Positions 42,432-55,707 of a stretch of 64,000 bases of DNA are shown in pieces. The position numbers and the translations under genes were made by a program. The DNA is from Ampelocalamus luodianensis (lineage: Eukaryota; Streptophyta; Magnoliopsida; Poales; Poaceae): assembly GCA_036346255.1 (NCBI GenBank), contig CM070639.1, positions 28,240,165 to 28,304,164 on the forward strand. The letters run 5' to 3'. Numbering within the stretch: position 1 is the stretch's first letter; every line of letters begins with the position of its first letter. Under the pieces are notes generated by a model, which saw nothing but the letters and a program-made list of their open reading frames with translations, had not been told where the DNA came from and made no database searches.

Positions 42432-45400
42432 TGTGAGGACCCCAGTTTATTTGGCTTGTAATGCTTAACCAACCACCTGGTCCTAGCAGCACAAATCAAA
42501 TAAACTGATCCTCGAGATATGTATACTTCCGAAGGTATACACACCTCGGTACAAAATTAGACATCAACTCCATTCCAAACATAGAGTCCAAACACTACAC
42601 TACCAAGCGGAAGATAAACAAATAGTAGAGTTATTACGGACAAAGGCCAACAGCCACGAGGTACACAAATAAACAAGAACGACAATGAAGCAAAGTGCCA
42701 TAAGATGGCTATAAACAAAGCCAATCGCGTGCCTCCAACCCACAAGGCATCTGACCGGACCGCCAAGTCTAGTCGTCCACGAAACGGCAACACAACTCAC
42801 AGAAGTGAGGCCCTTGGGGCTCACCTTCTTCCTCTGCAACAAAAACATTAAGCAAAGCACCTGAGTACAAAGATTGTCTTTGTACCCGCAAGACTGACGT
42901 GTGAACTAGCAGACCTATTCATATGCTACATGCAGCTTGTTTAGTGGAGGCCATATGTTTCATTTGCATAAAGCCAACTTTCATTTGCAATAATATAATA
43001 CAGTTTTAAAGGCAAGTTTGCAATTCATTTATAAGATTGAAATAACAGTAAGGATATTAATAACAAAAGCGAAAGATAAACAACCTAGAAGTGACTATCC
43101 CAATAGTCACCCCAACAATAGCACGAATCCCAGTCGCATTACCACCCATCAAGTTTTAATTTAAATGTTGTAGTCTAGTTCTTACGGGCGTATCCGAGCG
43201 TGTCCATAACCTAGGGCGAGGCTATTCGAATAGTTTTAACCTGCGGGGTGTACCAATGTACCCACACTTGGATCGCCTTTAAGCCAAAGCACACTTCCAA
43301 GGTATCTTTGCACACTAAGTCCTACGAGACTTTTTCCAATATTGTGTATTAACTACGAGCAGCTCGTATGGATAGAAACCCATACGCTTACATGGTAAAG
43401 CCGAAAGACAACTACCCACTCGGGATAAAGCTTTTGGACAACTACCATGCTCCCACCTCCATCCCTCCTACGACCCTGCGAGCCAATACACGCCAAAGTA
43501 CTAGGTCAAGAGAGGTCCCATATACTCTAGTGTGGTTAGCACGCAAAATGCTCAAGACGGTGGCGCAAGTAACTCGGTCCTTAAGCGGCTCGGGCACCTT
43601 TCGGTCACACCCAACAGATCACACCGTCTTACCATTGTGCCCAAGTCTAAATCATTTTTGTTTTCATTTTTAATTTTGCAATTAAACATAGCAGAAATGC
43701 TAAAACATAAAGTTATAGTAAATTTTGTGTGATCAAGGTTACCGACTAAAGTCGATAACCTTGATTCTACCGATAGCTAAGCATGCCTAAGCAAGTTGAC
43801 CGGATCTACTAAGTGATAAGAGATCATCCAATGATCTCTAATCACAAAGCAAATAACCTAGGCTCGGGTAGTAGAGATCAATATTTTGTCTACAGGATAT
43901 GCGACTACGGATTTAACTAATCAATTTAACACAAATTAAGCAATGCATACATACAATTTGAAACAAAATATTAGACTTTAAAATACTGGGATTATCATGA
44001 TCAAAGCGCTTTTGCTGTTCTTTGTTGCTCAAGTTGTTGCGGAGGGTCGTTCTCGGGGTTACCGCAAATATCGAATCCTAACGATTGAACAAAGCAATGA
44101 ATAAGAACGAATAACACCGACCAAACTCAAACATACAACAATAACAAAACACACTAAACTTTTCACAGAGCCTAAGCATGATATAACAAAATTTGAAGCA
44201 GAGAACAATTCATTTTAAGTTATTAAGAATTTTCTATGAATTTCCTAAGCTAAAAACACAACGAGTCACTAGTTAATTACTTAACAAATTTTCATGAACA
44301 AAAACAGTATCTAAAACCTAACCTGATAATTAGCACACTAAAAATGAAAATTTCTGAGTTGGTTTCTTGGATTTGGACAATTATTGATAGAGATATGAAT
44401 TTTCTAAATTGGAAAGTACATAATACACCAATTATTCAATAACCAGATTCTAGCTAATAGAAACATGGTTGAATCTAATTTTAGTAAATATTACATTTAA
44501 AATTAAAATTAACAGAACTGGTTTCAAGTGATTTGGAGAAAAATTGAATTAGTTACGAATTTTCTAAGTTTAAATGAATTAATGACAATGAAACCACATT
44601 ACGAAATACTAAAGCATTTAATCCTTTTTCTACCCACACCAACTAGCCCTGACATCGACAATGGCCCAATAAAGGTGCCGACCAGACAGATCGTCACGAA
44701 GGTGGCGTGGCGATTCGAGAAATCGTCTTTGACATCTCAAAGTGTACTTCTAACATATACTCACGATAAACACGTTTCCAAGCGAGAAAACGACGCCAAG
44801 GGTTACACACCCACTAAGCGACGACATGGACCCACATGGCGTTGACTCGGAGAACAAATAACGGTTGGATTAAAGGATTTCTAAACGCGATTAACAGAGA
44901 GGCCCACAAGTCGAGACTCAAACTAGGCATGATTAGTGCTAAACTTAAACATCACCGGCGGTTCACCGGCGCAAGACAGACGGCGGCGCGCGCGCAGTGG
45001 ATCTCGCAAACGGTGAGTTTCAAAACGAGTGAGTGATACCTTCGGTGCCACGAGACTTCGCGAACCGGAGGTGGCGGCGCGGTCCGATGGTCACCGGAGA
45101 TGAGCTCACGGCGGCCGAGGCGAGAAGAAAGTGCGGTGCTCGAGGAGAGGACGCTGCGAGCCGAGAAGACCCGGAAAGTGCGCCTCGGCCGCCTTGACTC
45201 CGTGAAGGTTTCGCCACGATCAAGGCGCACGATGGAGCACGGAAATGGCGGAAACGCGGCGGCGAAATCCGTGCTCGGAGAAGAAGGAGTCGCACACCCT
45301 CCACGATGCATCAAAGACGAAACGAGCCCACCGTGAGTATCGGTGAAGCATTGCGATCAAGTGGGATCAACGGCGAGGCTTGAGACTCACCGTAACGCAT

Positions 45401-46525
45401 AAGCGATCTCACGAGAGGAGAGCGGAGGTGGAGACGGCGATACCACCTGGTGATTCACTTTGGGCCAAGGACCGGGATGGGCAAAATGGAGGCGGCGTCG
45501 GCGTGGATCACGGTGGTGCGATCGCGAGCTCAAGGCGGCGCTAATTGGCGGCGCTGCTCGGGTTTTCTCGGCGAAACTAAAAGATGGACGGAGAAAGCAC
45601 GAGAATAGGGTAGAGAAGAAATGAATGAGCACGGTGGGTAGATGAGACCCGGCGACACGCCACAACCACACACGCGTCCACGAGGTGGCAGAACGAGGGC
45701 GTGGCGAGCATGCGCTAACGCCGCGAGCTCCGGTGAGATGCGGAGAAGACGAGGGCGATCTTGACAGGTGGGGTCCACCGGCGGCGATCGACAGCGGTGC
45801 GAACCGGTGGTTTGACTTGATCGACGAACGCACCGACCGTTGGATCCGAAATGGGACGGTTGAGATTGGTGTATGCATTGGACAGTCGGTTGCGCACGCG
45901 ACGTGGATCGTTCGATTTGCATCGGACGGTCACGATCGATTGGGCTCGGGCGGTGCGATTAGTTGACGCGACCGAGTCCATTAGTGCGGTCGGACTCGAG
46001 CCCAAGTGTGGTTCGGGCCCGACAAACAGTGTTTTCAGAATTAGATTTAAAAGACAGAGAAGTTTTGGGAAATCTTTGGAGATAGCTCCAGGGCTCCAAA
46101 AATTTCGAAATTTTTATGGAAGCTAACTGGAACAGAGGACCACCTTGTGAAATTTTTCCAGGAGTTTTCATGCACTAGATTTCTCCCAATAAAATTCACA
46201 AGCTGCTGAATGTAAGTTTGACCAGATTTCAAACTAGGTTGACTTGGCCATTTGAAATAGCAAATAAAATCTAAAATTGTGAAATAATTCAGGAGGTAGA
46301 TAGGATGATCAAGATGATAGGAAAAATAATTTCAGAGGATGATCACAAGTTTGAAAGCCAAGAACTTGTTGACAACAATTTCCATTCACAAGAATTTAAT
46401 TCTAGAAAATGGAAATTGCTAGGAAAATTTGGAAAACTACCAAATGATTTGATGAGACAACAAAAGTTTTATTTCTCCTCATAATTTTACACTTGAAATA
46501 CAAACCCTAAGTTAGGGCTGTTACA
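42432..46525 (-). repeat. 3' LTR of the complete element (4094 bp)
   Basis: It reads TGTAACAGCCC (from 46525) to GGGGTCCTCACA (42432) on the minus strand and aligns along its length with 51263-55372. Confidence 0.93.
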
Positions 46526-46541
46526 AATCTCCCCCTTACAG
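46526..46541 (-). other. Polypurine tract of the complete element
   Basis: On the minus strand TAAGGGGGAGATT precedes the 3' LTR. Confidence 0.8.
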
Positions 46542-46749
46542 AATCTCGCCCAGATTCGATCACTGGGAAGAAGGATGGGTAACTGCTCGAGACGATCTTC
46601 CCGCTCCCAAGTGGCTTCATCCTCGAGTGGTTTGACCACTGAACTTTAAGGAACTTGATCACACGGTTCCTTGTTCTGCGCTCACTTCTTCGAGGATACG
46701 AACGGACGCCACGATAAGACAGATCTTCCCGCACATCGATATTTTTCAA

Positions 46750-47720
46750 TGGTGTTTCTCAACCGAACACGGAGGCACTTCTTCAATTGCGACACATGGA
46801 AAACATCATGCACCCCCTCAAGTGTAGCCGGCAAGTCTAACTTGTAAGCAACAGCCCCACTCTATCGATGATGCGGTAGGGTCCGACATACCGAGGAGCC
46901 AATTTGCCCTTGAAGCCAAACGACGATGACCTTTCGTAGGTGAGACTTTGAGATACACAAAGTCGTTGGTGGAAACTCAGCTCACGACGACGCCGACCGC
47001 ATAGCTCTTCCGCTCGATGAGCTACGCGCAAGTGCTCACGAATCAATCGCACTTGACTTTCCGCCTCATTGATCGAATCGGGCCAAAGAACCGCCTTTCA
47101 CGTTTACGACCAGTTCAATGGTGTTCGCAGCGCCCCCATACAAAGCCTCAAACGGTGCCATACCGAGACTAGCCTCGAAGTCGTTGTTGTAGGAGAATTC
47201 GGCAAGCGGTAGGCACTTCTCCCAATTCTTTCCATAGGAAAGAACACAAGCACGAACATATCTTCAAGCACCGATTGACTCGCTTCTGTCGACCATCGAC
47301 CGAGGATGGTAGGCGGTCTTTGAAAGTAAGACGGTACCCATGGCCTCCCGCATCGTACAAAATCGGGAAGTGAAAAGAGAACCACGATCCGACACTATCG
47401 CTCGTGGCACACCATGCGAACTCACAATGCGGGATATGTAAAGATCCGCTAGCCGATTTACATCAATTTTGATCGCACCGAAGGAAATGGGCCACTTCAC
47501 AATCGATCAATGATAACCCATAATGCATCCTTCCGCGCAGAGTACGGGCGGACCGGTGATAAAATCCATGCCTGCGTAATCCCACTTCCATTCTCGTATA
47601 GGCAAGGGTCAAGAAGACCACCGACGCCGATGCTCGCCTTGACGCGGCAACATATGTCACATCCGCCACGAACGGCAATCTCGCGCTTCATGCGAGTCCA
47701 CGAAATCTCTCGACGCAGAT
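46750..47720 (-). pseudogene. Integrase of the complete gypsy element, frameshifted
   Basis: In order on the minus strand: a CDICCRVK zinc-binding stretch near 47660, the core with YISRIVSSHGVPRAIVSDRG near 47380-47440 (second catalytic Asp), then SKTAYHPR near 47310 where the catalytic Glu region should follow but the frame is damaged, and a C-terminal region with GFKGKLAPRYVGPYRIIDRV near 46860-46920. It inserts cDNA into the host genome. At least four frame changes separate these motifs, several at places where CAG is expected and CG is found (near 47290). Confidence 0.85.
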
Positions 47721-47879
47721 CTTGGTACATTTTGGTGGCCCGGGATGGATGGACAAAGGCGAATCATGGGCCTCACGAAGGATCAAATCCGCAACTCACG
47801 GGACCTTTGGGACCACAAGCCGCGCCCAAACCATACGACACGTGCTCATCTTCCGAGAAACACCGCTATCCCATCCTTG

Positions 47880-49520
47880 ATATTCTCGCTTGATCTCGTT
47901 CACACCGACATCCGATCATTGCTGTGGTCGCTTGACTTGATCCACCAAGGTTGGTCGCACAACCAAGGCGACAAGGGAACCATGTTCAACCAAACCCAAG
48001 TTGAGACATCAAACTCGCAAGAAGTGCAAGTTCTTGCTCTTGGATCATCAGTATTGCAATACACCTTTCGGCTAAGTGCATCAAGAACTACATTGGCCTT
48101 GCGTGATGATACCGAATACCCATGTCATAATCTTTGATCAATTCTAGCCATCTCCTCGCTCGAGGTTCAGATCTGGTGAGTGAATAAGTATTTCAAACTC
48201 TTGTGGTGAATACACCTCACGTGGTTACCGATCGATAATGCCGCCAAATCTTGAGTGCATGAACCACAAAGCAACAACTCTAAATCATGGGTGGGATAAT
48301 TGAGCTCGTGAGGTCTCAATCGCTCGATGCATAGGCAACCGCCTTGCCTTCCGCATAAGAACGCATCCAAGTCCTCGACGAGAGGCATCGCAATAAATAT
48401 CAAGCTCTTGTGGATATCGTGAAGAGTAAGCTGGAGTCAAGTCAATCGTTGTTTGAGCTCCCAAAGCTCCCATCACAAGCAGAGGACCACACAAACTTCT
48501 TGTCCTTCTTGAGCAATTCAACATCGGCTTGGCGATATTGGAGAAGTTCTCGATAAAGCGGCGTAGTAGCCCGCTAAACCGAGAAAACTCCGCACATCGT
48601 GACTCGACGGCTGCCCCCAAGATAGAACATCACGACCTTATTGGGATCCACGGCTATGCCTCCACTGAAAGAACATGGCCCAAAAATGCCACTTCCTTCA
48701 ACCGAACTCACATTTCTTTGAACTTCGCATATAGTCGGTGTTCCGCAATTTGCCCAAAACAATCTTCAAATGCTCAAGATGCTCGCTTGATCTTGGAATA
48801 AATAAGAATATCATCAATGAAGACCACCACAAATTGGTCCAAAAACTCCATGAATCTGAATTCATTAAGTTCATGAACAAAGTCGAGCATTGGTTAAGCC
48901 AAAAGACATGACGTGTACTCGCATGCCCCATAACGAGTAGTGAAAGCCGTCTTGAATATCCTCGATCGATCTCGACTTGATGATACCCCATTCTCAAATC
49001 AATCTTTGAGAACACTGGCTCAAGCCGGTGATCGAACAGATCATCGATGCGGGGCAAAGGATATTTGTTCTTCACCGTCACCTCATTGAGAGGACGGTAA
49101 TCAACACACATGCGCAAAGTCTTGTCCTTCTTCTTCACAAAGATCACCGGACAACCCCAAGGAGATGGCTGGGACGGATGAAACCCTTTGCTTGGAGCTC
49201 ACCAAGTCGCTTCTTCAATTCTTCTAGCTCATTGGGAGGCATTCGACACGGCGCTTGAAATCGGCGATGCAGGGCAGCAACTCGATGACAAACTCTGTGT
49301 CTCGAACCGAGGCATCCGGGCAAGTCTTGGAAAGACATCCCCAAAGTCGATACTATGGGAACATCCACGACCGCAAGGTCGCCTCTAATACACATAGATG
49401 TGGCCTCAAGGCCGCGCGAAAATCCGACTGCGCCGCTCAAGGGTGGTGAGATAGACAATCTTCTGGCACAATCGACCGCCCCAAGTGTTGGGACAACCAA
49501 TCCATGCCAAGAATCACATC
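47880..49520 (-). pseudogene. Reverse transcriptase and RNase H of the complete gypsy element, frameshifted
   Basis: RT is recognised on the minus strand by PNELEELKKRLGELQAKGFI (near 49210), IFVKKKDKTLRMCVDYRPLN (49145-49085), NKYPLPRIDDLFD, FSKIDLRMGYHQ (near 49000), and FIDD at 48810-48821, where the catalytic Asp pair survives. FSGLLRRFIENFSNIAKPM lies near 48560. RNase H is seen from about 48450 (DIYCDASRRGLGCVLM) and ends with ALSRK near 48070. These enzymes copy element RNA to DNA. More than five frame changes occur, so no functional product is expected from the sequence as given. Confidence 0.88.
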
Positions 49521-50832
49521 CAGACTCGAATCGAAAGCGTAATAAGGTTTGCCAAAACCCCACTCCTCGACTATGATAGGAACATCCCGACATCAAGATC
49601 GGCTCTCATTTCCACCCCAGAGCGGATGAGCAAAGGAACTCCCAAAGGAACACAAATGAAGACCACTAACAGCGGCAAATGATCTTGAAATAAAAGAATG
49701 CGATGCTCCGTAATCAAATAATATCGCGGGCGGGACGAGAATTAACAAGAAGTGTACCAATCACGACATCCGCGCCCCGAGCCTCCTCAACCGAAGGTGG
49801 TTGACTCGACCACGCCGCACTCGGTCTTCAGAATAATCTTCCGCGGTGGGTGACCACTCCGCTGCCGCGTCCTCCATTAGGACGAGGGGTCAGCAACACT
49901 CGAGGCGTGCATTCGCATAATGGCCCTTGTTGTGGGCAAAAAACAAGTAACCTCGGCGCCGGATTGCGGAGGCCGCTCTCTGCTTTGGATCGCAGCGCAC
50001 GTGGCTGGCTCACGGCTGCGGTGGGCGAGGAGCTGGTGCAGATGGCCTCGGCGCCGGTGGAGCAAAAGAACGGACCATCGTGCCGCCCACCCTAGGACGA
50101 GTGAGGTGGTGTGAGCAGATCGATGCGCCCCATTTGCGCTATGGACTCACCAGCGCCTTTGCCTTATGCTCAAGAACAATGCCCTTATCTACCAAGGCAC
50201 AAAGTCGGGAAATCCACAATAGACAGCTTGTCCCGCAGCTCCTCGGACAAGCCATCCATAAACTTCTCCCGCTTAGCCTCATCCGAGGCCACCTCCCGGA
50301 GCATAACGAGCCAAATGATTGAACTCGCATGTACTCCGTCACGCACTTGCGCTCTTGCTTGAGCGCGAGGAACTCCTTCTTCTTCGACTTCATCAGGCCA
50401 TCCGGGATGTGGGCCCGACTAAAAGCGATCCGAACTCCTCCCACGCGACCACATGGCATCGCGGCCGCATGGCGAGATAGTTCTCCCACCATGAGTGCCG
50501 CGCCCTGCCGGGTGGGACGCGAAGAGTGCCTTATCCTGCCGCACGGCATCGAGCTATGTTGAGCTTTCGCTCAACCATGCGCAGCCAATCATCCGCATCG
50601 AGAGGGTCCTCGAGCAGAGAAAGTCGGCGGTCGCGCACGGAGGAACTCGCAAGTCCCGCGAAGTCGGTGGCCGCCACCACGGCAGGAGTGGAGGTATTCC
50701 TAGCAATAACCTCCAAGATGCGCGTCGGTCCATGCGGTTTCGCTCGATCGAGCGAGAACCTCACCATGGCCTGAGGAGGGGAAGCTCCTCATCATGACCG
50801 GTCTGGCGAGCGCCACGCTGCTCTCCGGCCAT
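49520..50832 (-). pseudogene. gag: gag, zinc knuckle and protease of the complete gypsy element, frameshifted
   Basis: Gag starts at ATG 50832 (MAGEQRGARQTGHDEELP) and continues through RILEVIARNTSTP, DPLDADDWLRMVERKLNIA and LMKSKKKEFLALKQERKCVT, parallel to the gag at 41143. A zinc-knuckle region follows near 49900-49960, broken by a frameshift. The protease active-site region reads LFDYGASHSFIS near 49690-49725; the usual D-S-G is D-Y-G here because TCAGG is replaced by TACGG. A gap in readable frame lies between 50139 and 49960. Confidence 0.82.
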
Positions 50833-51246
50833 CCTGTTTCACTAAGACAAGTTAACAACACGGAAAACACAAAGTCGACAACCCACTGCAAGTAACTTAC
50901 TAACAAAGACAAAATAAACACAAGACTTGTAAGTTACAAAACCAATTGACAAAAATCGGACACTTAGCAAACTCATATATATCTTACCCTTATACCCCCA
51001 CAAATTTTAATTAGACTAATTCTCTATGGTTCTCCCAAAGACTGATTCTACCTGTAGTAACTATCTTTTGAAAGGAACGAGAAACCAAGTTTTAAACTCA
51101 AATTAGAGTAAGATGAGAGTAGAAGGCTAAGATAGGCAAGGAGTAAAACTGAGAATCGCCTAGGTTTTCATAAACCCTTTTATACTTTGAAATTAAGCTT
51201 TTTCAAAATATCCTAAGGACGACTATGCTTGTTACTACGGTCGAAT

Positions 51247-51260
51247 GGCTCGATACCAAC
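51247..51260 (-). other. Primer binding site with one base missing
   Basis: The minus strand reads GTTGGTATCGAGCC; the expected sequence is TATCAGAGC. Confidence 0.75.
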
Positions 51261-51262
51261 TT

Positions 51263-54200
51263 TGTGAGGACCCCAGTTTATTTGGCTTGTAATGCTTAAC
51301 CAACCACCGGTCCTAGCAAAGACAAATCAAATAAATCGATCCTCGAGATATGTATACTTCCTGCAAAGCGATATACACACCTCGGTACAAAATTAGACAT
51401 CAACTCCATTCCAAACATAGAGTCCAAACACTACACTACCAAACGGAAGATAAACAAATAGTAGAGTTATTACGCACAAAGGCCAACAGCCACGAGGTAC
51501 ACAAATAAACAAGAACGACAATGAAGCAAAAGTGCCATAAGATGGCTATAAACAAAGCCAATCGTGCCTCCAACCCACAAGGCATCGGCCAGGACCGCCA
51601 AGTCTAGTCGCCCACGAAACGGCAACACGACTCACGTAGTGAGGCCCTTGGGGCTCACCTTCTTCCTCTGCAACAAAAACATTAAGCAAAGCACCGAGTA
51701 CAAAGATTGTCTTTGTACCCGCAAGACCGACGTGTGAACTAGCGCACCTATTCATATGCTACATGCAGCTTGTTTAGTGGAGGCCATATGTTTCATTTGC
51801 ATAAAGCCAACTTTCATTTGCAATAATATAATACGCTTTTAAAGGCAAGTTTGCAATTCATTTATAAGATTGAAATAACAGAAGGATATTAATAACAAAA
51901 GCGAAAGATAAACAACCTAGAAGTGACTATCCCAATAGTCACCCCAACAATAGCACGAATCCTGCATTCGTACCACCCATCAAGTTTTAATTTAAATGTT
52001 GTAGTCTAGTTCTTACGGGCGTATCCGAGCGTGTCCATAACCTAGGACGAGGCTATTCGAATAGTTTTAACCTGCGGGTGTACCAATGTACCCACACTTC
52101 GCATCGCCTTTAAGCCAAAGCACACTTCCAAGGTATGTCGGCACAACTAAGTCCTCACGAGACTTTTTCCAATATTGTGTATTAACTACGAGCCGCTCGT
52201 ATGGATAGAAACCCATACGCTTACATGGTAAAGCCAAAAGACAACTACCCACTCAGATAAAGCTTTTCTGACAACTACCATGCTCCCACCTCCATCCCTC
52301 CTGCGACCCGGAGCCAATACACGCCAAAGTACTAGGTCAAGAGAGGTCCCATATACTCTAGTGTGGTTAGCACGCAAAATGCTCAAGACGGTGGCGCAAG
52401 TAACTCGGTCCTTAATCGACTTGCACCTTTCGGTCACACCCAACAGATCACACCGTCTTACCATTGTGCCCAAGTCTAAATCATTTTGTTTTCATTTTTA
52501 ATTTTGCAATTAAACATAGCAGAAATGCTAAAACATAAAGTTATAGTAAATTTTGTGTGATCAAGGTTACCGACTAAAGTCGATAACCGCCCGCTTCTAC
52601 CGATAGCTAAGCATGCCTAAGCAAGTTGACCGGATCTACTAAGTGATAAGAGATCATCCAATGATCTCTAATCACAAAGAAATAACCTAGGCTCGGTAGT
52701 AGAGATCAATATTTTGTCTACAGGATATGCACTACGGATTTAACTAATCAATTTAACACAAATTAAGCAATGCATACATACAAATTGAAACAAAATATTA
52801 GACTTTAAAATACTGGGATTATCATGATCAAACTGCTTGCTTGTTCGGCTTGTTGCTCAAGTTGTTATGAGGGTCGTTCTCGTGGTTACCGCAAATATCG
52901 AATCCTAACGATTGAACAAAACAATAATAAGAACGAATAACACCGACCAAACTCAAACATACAACAATAACAAAACACACTAAACTTTTCACAAGAGCCT
53001 AAGCATGATATAACAAAATTTGAAACAGAGAACAATTCATTTTAAGTTATTAAGAATTTTCTATGAATTTCCTAAGCTAAAAACACAACGAGTCACTAGT
53101 TAATTACTTAACAAATTTTCATGAACAAAAACAGTATCTAAAACCTAACCTGATAATTAGCACACTAAAAATGAAAATTTACAGAGTTGGTTTTACTGGA
53201 TTTGGACAATTATTGATAGAGATATGAATTTTCTAAATTGGAAAGTACATAATACACCAATTATTCAATAACCAGATTCTAGCTAATAGAAACATGGTTG
53301 AATCTAATTTTGTAAATATTACATTTAAAATTAAAATTAACAGAACTGGTTTCAAGTGATTTGGAGAAAATTGAATTAGTTACGAATTTTCTAAGTTTAA
53401 ATGAATTAACAAAGACATGAGAAACCACATTACGAAATACTAAAGCATTTAATCCTTTTTCTACCCACACCAACTAGCCCTGACATCGACAATGGCCCCG
53501 TGAAAGGTGCCGACCAGACGATCGTCACAAGGTGACGTCGGGCGATTCGAGAATACGTCTTTGACATCTCAAAGTGTACTTCTAACATATACTCACAGAT
53601 AAACACGTTTCCAAACAGAGAAAACGTAACGCCAAGGGTTACACACCCACTAATCGACAAAGATGGACCCACATGGCGTTGACTCAGAGAACAAATAACA
53701 GTTGGATTAAAGGATTTCCTAAACGCGATTAACAGAGAGGGCCCACAAGTCAGAGACTCAAACTAGGCATGATTAGTGCTAAACTTAAACATCACCGGCG
53801 GTTCACCGGCGTGCACAGAGACGGCGGCGCTGCCGCGCAGTGGATCTCGCAAACCAGTGAGTTTCAAAACGAGTGAGTGATACCTTCGGGTGCACAGAGA
53901 CTTCGCGAACCCAGAGGTGGCGACGCGGGGTCCGATGGTCACCGGAGATGAGCTCACGACGGCGGAGGCGAGAAGAAAGTGCGGTGCTCGAGGAGAGGAC
54001 GCCGCGAGCCGAAGACCGGAAAGTGCGCCTCGGCCGCCTTGACTCCGGAAGGTTTCGCCACGATCAAGACGACGATGGAGCACGGAAATGGATTTGAAAC
54101 GCGCGCGCGTAAATACCGTGTTTCGGAGAAGAAGGAGTCGCACACCTCCACGATGCATCAAAGACGTAAACGAGCCCACCGTGAGTATCGGTGAAGCATT

Positions 54201-55372
54201 GCGATCAAGTGGGATCAACCGCGAGGCTTGAGACTCACCGTAACGCAAACGATCTCACGGAGCCGAGCGCCGGAGGTGGAGACGACGATACACACCCGGT
54301 GATTCACCGGACGCCAAGGACCCGGATGGGCAAAATGGAGGCGGCGTCGAGCGTGGATCACGGTGGTGCGATCGCGAGCTCAAGGGCGGCGCTAATTGGC
54401 GGCGCTGCTCGGGTTTTCTCCTACGAAACTAAAAGATGGACGAGAAAGCACGAATAGGTAGAGAAGAAATGAATGAGCACGGTGGGTAGATGAGACCGGC
54501 GACACGCCACAACCGTACACGCGCCCACGAGGTGGCGGCGACGAGGACGTGGCGAGCATGCGCTAACGCCGCGAGCTCGGTGAGATGCGAGAAGACGAGG
54601 ACGATGCCGACAGGTGGGGTCCACCGACAGCCGATCGACGGCGGTGCGAACGGTGGTTTGACTTGATCGAGAACGCATCGACCGTTGGATCTGAAATGGA
54701 CGGCTGAGATTGGTGTATGCATTCGGACAGGTCGGTTGCGCACGCGACGTGGATCGTTCGATTTGCATCGGACGGTCACGATCGATTGGACTCGGGCGGT
54801 GCGATTAGTTGACGCGACCGAGTCCATTAGTGCGGTCGGACTCGAGCCCAAGTGTGGTTCGGGCCCGACAAACAGTGTTTTCAGAATTAGATTTAAAAGA
54901 CAGAGAAGTTTTGGGAAATCTTTGGAGATAGCTCTAGGGCTCCAAAATTTCAAAATTTTATGGAAGCTAACTGAACAGAGGACCACCTTGTGAAATTTTT
55001 CCAGGAGTTTTCATGCACTAGATTTCTCCCAATAAAATTCACAAGCTGCTGAACAGAAGTTTGACCAGATTTCAAACTAGGTTGACTTGGCCATTTGAAA
55101 TAGCAAATAAAATCTAAAAATTGTGAAATAATTCAGGGAGGTAGATAGGATGATCAAGATGATAGGAAAAATAATTTCAGAGGATGATCACAAGTTTGAA
55201 AGCCAAGAACTTGCTGACAACAATTTCCATTCACAAGAATTTAATTCTAGAAAATGGAAATTGCTAGGGAAAATTTGGAAAACTACCAAATGATTTGATG
55301 AGACAACAAAAGTTTTTATTTCTCCTCATAATTTTACACTTGAAATACAAACCCTAAGTTAGGGCTGTTACA
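51263..55372 (-). repeat. 5' LTR of the complete element (4110 bp)
   Basis: It has the same ends as the 3' LTR. Differences are mostly tiny indels and many involve CAG or CAGA in one copy and CG or CGA in the other (for example 53750 compared with 44910). Confidence 0.93.
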
Positions 55373-55377
55373 ACTAC
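55373..55377. repeat. 5-bp target duplication of the complete gypsy element, right copy
   Basis: ACTAC, as at 42427-42431. Confidence 0.88.
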
Positions 55378-55693
55378 TCTATTCGTTTACCACGAACAGT
55401 GGTGCAACCTGACAAAGCCTAGGGCCACAACCACGGCCTCCACTTCTTAACATCCATTATCGACACGCACAAACAATATAATCAAATATGATTATACATG
55501 ATCATCTCATGACAATCATAGAATAGATTCATAGATATAGAATATCATAACATAGATTAACACAGAAGCAATTCAACAATTGCTCAACAAATGATACACA
55601 ACAATAGAAATGCAGAAAGAATAGATTTCCCAACCCCACCTACTGTGCATAGTGTGTCATTTTAATAACTTAATTACCATAGACCTAAAGCCC
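55378..55693 (-). other. Leader of the minus-strand gypsy element interrupted by the complete element
   Basis: Non-coding, AT-rich with ATAGATTC-type repeats near 55530-55560. It connects to 41866-42426 once the insert is removed. Confidence 0.5.
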
Positions 55694-55707
55694 GCTCTGA
55701 TACCAAC
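55694..55707 (-). other. Primer binding site (initiator Met tRNA)
   Basis: The minus strand reads GTTGGTATCAGAGC right after the LTR end. Confidence 0.8.

Larger units (their letters stand above)
42432..55372 (-). mobile_element. Structurally complete Ty3/gypsy retrotransposon, 12,941 bp
   Basis: Minus-strand order is: 5' LTR (55372-51263), primer site, gag (from 50832), zinc knuckle, protease, reverse transcriptase, RNase H, integrase, polypurine tract, 3' LTR (46525-42432), with ACTAC on both sides. The order RT-RH-IN is Ty3/gypsy. The pattern of RT (RMCVDYRPLNEVTVKNKYPL), IN (GKLAPRYVGPYRI) and 4-kb LTRs suggests the Del/Tekay chromovirus group, which I cannot confirm by eye; a chromodomain was not identified. 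All coding parts are broken by many one- or two-base indels although the structure is young-looking. It lies in the leader of another gypsy element. Confidence 0.93.

Noticed and set aside
45387..46005. Several 90-160 residue frames on both strands
   Set aside because: The two LTR copies of the same element (45.4-46.0 and 54.2-54.9 kb) do not keep these frames, so they are chance open frames in GC-rich U3 sequence.
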